The notes under the pieces: model-generated
The model's database searches: none
Told to the model about the DNA's origin: nothing
What the model saw: the letters and a program-made list of their open reading frames with translations, nothing else
Part shown: one piece after another, positions 62,432 through 64,000 of the stretch
Position numbering within the stretch: the first letter of the stretch is position 1
Layout of the letters: each line of letters opens with the position of its first letter
From: Taibaiella helva
GTDB lineage: Bacteria; Bacteroidota; Bacteroidia; Chitinophagales; Chitinophagaceae
DNA: 64,000 nt
Direction of reading: 5' to 3'
NCBI RefSeq assembly: GCF_003545695.1
Contig: NZ_QUZZ01000003.1
Coordinates: forward strand, 496,001 to 560,000
Position numbers and translations under genes: made by a program

Positions 62432-63520
62432 ATGAAAAATACACCATTTACACAGCAACACATTGCGCTGGGCGCAAAGATGGCCGAGTTTGCCGGCTAC
62501 AACATGCCTATTTCCTATACAGGCATCAATGATGAACACGCTACGGTACGCAATAATGCCGGGGTGTTCGATGTGAGCCATATGGGTGAATTTATATTGA
62601 AGGGACCCAAAGCCCTGGACCTGATCCAGCGGGTAACCAGCAATGATGCTGCCAAGCTTACCGCCGGGAAAGCGCAGTACTCCTGCCTGCCCAATGAAGA
62701 AGGCGGCATCGTGGACGACCTGATCGTTTATTGCCTGGAAGAAAATGCCAGCTATATGCTGGTGGTCAATGCGTCCAATATCGAAAAGGACTGGAACTGG
62801 ATCAGCAGCCACAATACCGAAGGCGTGGAGATGCACAACATTTCGGACAAAACAGCCCTGCTGGCCATACAGGGACCCAAGGCGGTAGAATACATGCAGG
62901 AGCTGACCGACGTCGACCTGGTCAACCTGAAATACTACACCTTTGCCAAAGGCACTTTTGCCGGCGTGGATAACGTGATCATCAGCGCTACGGGCTATAC
63001 CGGCAGCGGTGGTATCGAGATCTACTTTGAAGACAAAGACGGCAATGCGCAAAAGGTATGGGAAGAGGTCTTTCGTATTGGCGGACCGAAAGGGCTGAAG
63101 CCTATCGGCCTGGGCGCCAGGGATACCCTGCGCCTGGAAAAGGGTTTCTGCCTGTACGGCAACGATATCGACGATGCGACTTCTCCCCTGGAAGCAGGTC
63201 TCGGCTGGATCACCAAGTTCACCAAAGACTTTACGGCCAAAGACATCCTGGAAAAACAGAAGGCGGAAGGTGTTCAACGCAAGCTGGTGGGTATCGAAAT
63301 GGAAGATAAAGGTATTCCCCGCCATGGCTATAAGCTGCAGGATGCAGAAGGCCGCGAGATCGGCTATGTGACCTCGGGTACGCAGGCGCCCAGCCTGGGC
63401 AAGGCTATCGCTATGGCTTACGTGGAGAAGGCTTTTGCCGGTGAAGGCTCCGAAGTATGGGTGTCTGTAAGAGATAAGGCGCTGAAGGCTGTTGTGGTGA
63501 AAATGCCTTTCCTGAAGTAA
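62432..63520 (+). CDS. gcvT: Aminomethyltransferase (glycine cleavage T protein)
   Basis: 362 residues from [17 protein letters not shown]; a longer frame from 62390 is not homologous. GcvT fold motifs: [57 protein letters not shown] and a C-terminal barrel ([22 protein letters not shown]). It transfers the C1 unit of glycine to tetrahydrofolate and releases ammonia. gcvH is at 15730 in this window; gcvP and lpd are not. A strong hairpin follows. Confidence 0.96.
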   Translation: MKNTPFTQQHIALGAKMAEFAGYNMPISYTGINDEHATVRNNAGVFDVSHMGEFILKGPKALDLIQRVTSNDAAKLTAGKAQYSCLPNEEGGIVDDLIVYCLEENASYMLVVNASNIEKDWNWISSHNTEGVEMHNISDKTALLAIQGPKAVEYMQELTDVDLVNLKYYTFAKGTFAGVDNVIISATGYTGSGGIEIYFEDKDGNAQKVWEEVFRIGGPKGLKPIGLGARDTLRLEKGFCLYGNDIDDATSPLEAGLGWITKFTKDFTAKDILEKQKAEGVQRKLVGIEMEDKGIPRHGYKLQDAEGREIGYVTSGTQAPSLGKAIAMAYVEKAFAGEGSEVWVSVRDKALKAVVVKMPFLK

Positions 63521-63579
63521 GATAGCTTTCCCGAAGCCCTGAGGGTGAATTAGCGGGGGATTTTGCAGGATAAATTATG

Positions 63580-63618
63580 TAACGGTTTCCGGCGTATAGC
63601 CGGAAACCGTTATCTTTA
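63580..63618 (+). terminator. Terminator after gcvT
   Basis: 14-nt perfect arms (TAACGGTTTCCGGC and complement) around GTATA, followed by TCTTTAT. Confidence 0.75.
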
Positions 63619-63792
63619 TAAAGATAGGCTGTATCCGGTGCCGGTTATAGGAAAAATAATGAAAACTTGCATATCTCGGCCGTGTTATTTACTTTAACCT
63701 TCGTAAATTCGCATCCATTTTTGAAAATGTCCCTCTGAAACAGCAGGTGCGATGCGAAATTTCTTTGATTATATTGAAATAATGATCCATTT

Positions 63793-64000
63793 ATGGAAAC
63801 AACCGTAGCAAAAACAAAGACCAAGGGAGGCCCGAATCTCAAGAAAGAATTGCAAAAGTATTTTGGCTTTGACGGTTTTAAAGGAGAGCAGGAACAGATC
63901 ATTAAGAGTATTCTGAACGGAAAAGATACTTTTGTCATTATGCCTACAGGGGGAGGTAAGTCCCTGTGTTACCAACTGCCGGCCCTCATCAGCGAAGGGG
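63793..64000 (+). CDS. recQ: ATP-dependent DNA helicase RecQ, N-terminal fragment cut by window end
   Basis: 69 codons are visible from ATG 63793 ([10 protein letters not shown]). The frame continues past 64000. [19 protein letters not shown] is the RecQ motif 0 and [16 protein letters not shown] the Walker A region (Lys56). Superfamily 2 3'-5' helicase acting in recombination and repair. The rest of the protein, including the RQC and HRDC domains if present, lies outside the window. Confidence 0.93.
   Translation, partial: METTVAKTKTKGGPNLKKELQKYFGFDGFKGEQEQIIKSILNGKDTFVIMPTGGGKSLCYQLPALISEG

Noticed and set aside
1-64000. tRNA or rRNA genes, IS elements, prophage or attachment sites
   Set aside because: No cloverleaf-type sequences, transposase or integrase frames, or flanking direct repeats were recognised by eye; a tRNAscan/ISfinder run was not possible.

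Overview
The window is a chromosomal segment of a Bacteroidota bacterium, most likely of the Chitinophagaceae/Chitinophagales. The signs are Bacteroidota-type promoter elements (TAnnTTTG) lying very close to start codons, proteins with type IX secretion (T9SS) C-terminal sorting domains, a type III glutamine synthetase, the DUF6427-purQ pair, a Bat (VWA/TPR) pair, an outer-membrane beta-barrel of the OMP_b-brl_3 type, and RiPP precursors with leader types known from Chitinophaga-like genomes. Both ends of the window cut genes (an outer-membrane barrel on the left, recQ on the right). I saw no rRNA, tRNA, CRISPR array, IS element or prophage.

Layout. 1-4.3 kb: outer-membrane barrel and a TPR histidine kinase/LuxR-type regulator pair. 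4.3-4.95 kb: gene-poor gap. 5-9.8 kb: ALDH8-like aldehyde dehydrogenase, a VOC protein, a DinB/RpoA-CTD-like pair, a T9SS-exported PIG-L deacetylase and an orphan paaD. 9.8-14.3 kb: rfaE2, a flippase-like membrane protein, panD and an ABC exporter pair. 14.4-21.4 kb: mostly + strand, with NhaP-type antiporter, gcvH, a membrane protein, plsC, then (-) nfu, then a Dabb protein, a 4'-phosphopantetheinyl transferase and feoB. 21.4-25.4 kb: mtaB, DUF6580, GlsB, PhnB-like and an esterase. 25.5 kb: a three-core microviridin-type graspetide precursor. 25.8-35.4 kb: SnoaL-like, pcrA/uvrD, hydrolase, photolyase, pabC-like, asnS and cca. 35.5-37.4 kb: a fluoride riboswitch and CLC-F antiporter, followed by a lanthipeptide-type precursor. 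37.4-48.4 kb: glnN, a decayed propeller/LytTR regulator, a flavin reductase, DUF6427-purQ, two membrane genes, and a carbonic anhydrase/SulP pair. 48.6-54.7 kb: a 2022-residue alpha-2-macroglobulin. 54.8-64 kb: comF, a T9SS protein, an N-terminal-half carB, a secreted protein of unknown function, batB/batC-like genes, gcvT and recQ.

Most of the window is housekeeping. The points that stand out are: (1) a fluoride-responsive unit at 35.46-36.97 kb, with a TTTG/TAccTTTG promoter, a crcB-motif riboswitch and a CLC with F-/H+ antiporter signature residues; (2) two orphan RiPP precursors 11.6 kb apart, one graspetide and one lanthipeptide type, neither with modification enzymes in the window; (3) a carB that ends exactly at the domain boundary after 553 residues and is followed by a terminator, so the second synthetase half must be encoded elsewhere; (4) a two-component propeller regulator reduced to its ends; (5) several perfect, loop-less palindromes (32, 36, 52 and 62 nt) at gene ends, acting as probable shared terminators. 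All functional calls rest on reading the sequence and on family knowledge; no database search was run.
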